This document shows, in pieces, positions 12,957-13,229 of a DNA stretch of 13,229 bases (positions are counted from its first letter, which is position 1; every line of letters begins with the position of its first letter). Under the pieces are notes generated by a model. That model was given only the letters and a program-made list of their open reading frames with translations. It was not told the origin of the DNA and searched no databases. Made by a program: the position numbers and the translations under genes. The stretch spans positions 1-13,229 of the forward strand of contig JBOGWY010000012.1 in the NCBI GenBank assembly GCA_050694015.1. Reading direction: 5' to 3'. This DNA is from JBOGWY01 sp050694015. Lineage in GTDB: Bacteria; Actinomycetota; CADDZG01; WHSQ01.

Positions 12957-13229
12957 ATGGAAGGTCTCGCAACGATACGAAGAGCCTCGATCGCGACGAT
13001 CGCGCTCGCGATCGGGCTCGTCATCGCGCTGTCGATGACGCTGTTCGCACCACAGCAGGGAAAGGCATCGAGTCACCGCGAGGCACCGCTCACGGCGGCG
13101 GACCCGCAAGTCGATCAGACGGACCTTTACGCGTTCGTGAGCCCGGACGATCCGTCGTCGGTCACGTTCGTCAGCAACTGGATCCCGTTCGAGGAGCCTG
13201 CTGGCGGCCCGAACTTCTATCCGTTCGCG
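12957..13229 (+). CDS. DUF4331 family exported protein, 3' end outside window
   Basis: The first 91 codons of a gene that runs off the window. The start ATG 12957 has a perfect AGGAGG five bases upstream. Residues 1-10 are basic (MEGLATIRRA) and 11-31 form a hydrophobic segment, giving a signal peptide or membrane anchor. The mature part begins KASSHREAPLTAADPQVDQTD, then LYAFVSPDDPSSVTFVSNWI and EEPAGGPNFYPF, which is the characteristic start of DUF4331 proteins (SSHREAP, TDLYAF and EPAGGPNFY blocks). The function of this family is not established; members are secreted or surface proteins. Expression is probably controlled through the upstream hairpin that covers its ribosome binding site. 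Confidence 0.88.
   Translation, partial: MEGLATIRRASIATIALAIGLVIALSMTLFAPQQGKASSHREAPLTAADPQVDQTDLYAFVSPDDPSSVTFVSNWIPFEEPAGGPNFYPFA

Overview
This window is high-GC, tightly packed bacterial chromosome and looks like Actinomycetota. The evidence is the GC- and third-position-rich codon use, many GTG/TTG starts, ATGA overlaps between genes, two promoters that appear to give leaderless mRNAs (TANNNT, six bases, then ATG), and gene order. From memory, the series pcrA/uvrD1 - sucC - sucD - purN - purH (and folD nearby in Streptomyces) is a conserved actinobacterial neighbourhood, for example around uvrD1 of Mycobacterium tuberculosis. The sequence does not let me name a genus. No rRNA, tRNA, CRISPR array or insertion sequence is visible.

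Layout. (1) Positions 2-2307, plus strand: the 3' part of a PcrA/UvrD helicase gene, then a four-base-overlapping gene for a small exported protein that resembles the globular half of a type IV pilin. (2) Positions 2312-4494, minus strand: a fused AccD-AccA carboxyltransferase (TTG start), then an overlapping gene for a membrane-anchored cyclophilin. (3) Positions 4570-8073, plus strand, divergent from (2): a stand-alone cobalamin-binding subunit of methylmalonyl-CoA mutase type, sucC, sucD and an overlapping esterase gene. (4) Positions 8083-10260, plus strand: purN and purH, each with its own candidate leaderless promoter. (5) Positions 10329-11708, minus strand: a 12-helix MFS exporter, preceded by a possible 27-codon leader ORF. 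(6) Positions 11973-12851, plus strand: folD. (7) Position 12957 to the window end, plus strand: the start of a DUF4331 gene whose ribosome binding site lies inside a long hairpin.

How they fit together. purN, purH and folD share one-carbon chemistry: FolD makes the 10-formyl-THF that both PurN and PurH use. The B12 subunit and SucCD would convert methylmalonyl-CoA to succinyl-CoA and then to succinate with NTP formation. The divergent carboxyltransferase could supply that route or simply be the fatty-acid acetyl-CoA carboxylase; sequence alone does not decide. The helicase, exporter and DUF4331 genes appear to be neighbours without a shared pathway.

The most notable non-coding feature is the 54-base stem-loop at 12897-12950. 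Its 3' arm contains most of the perfect AGGAGG Shine-Dalgarno sequence of the DUF4331 gene, which suggests translational control by mRNA structure.
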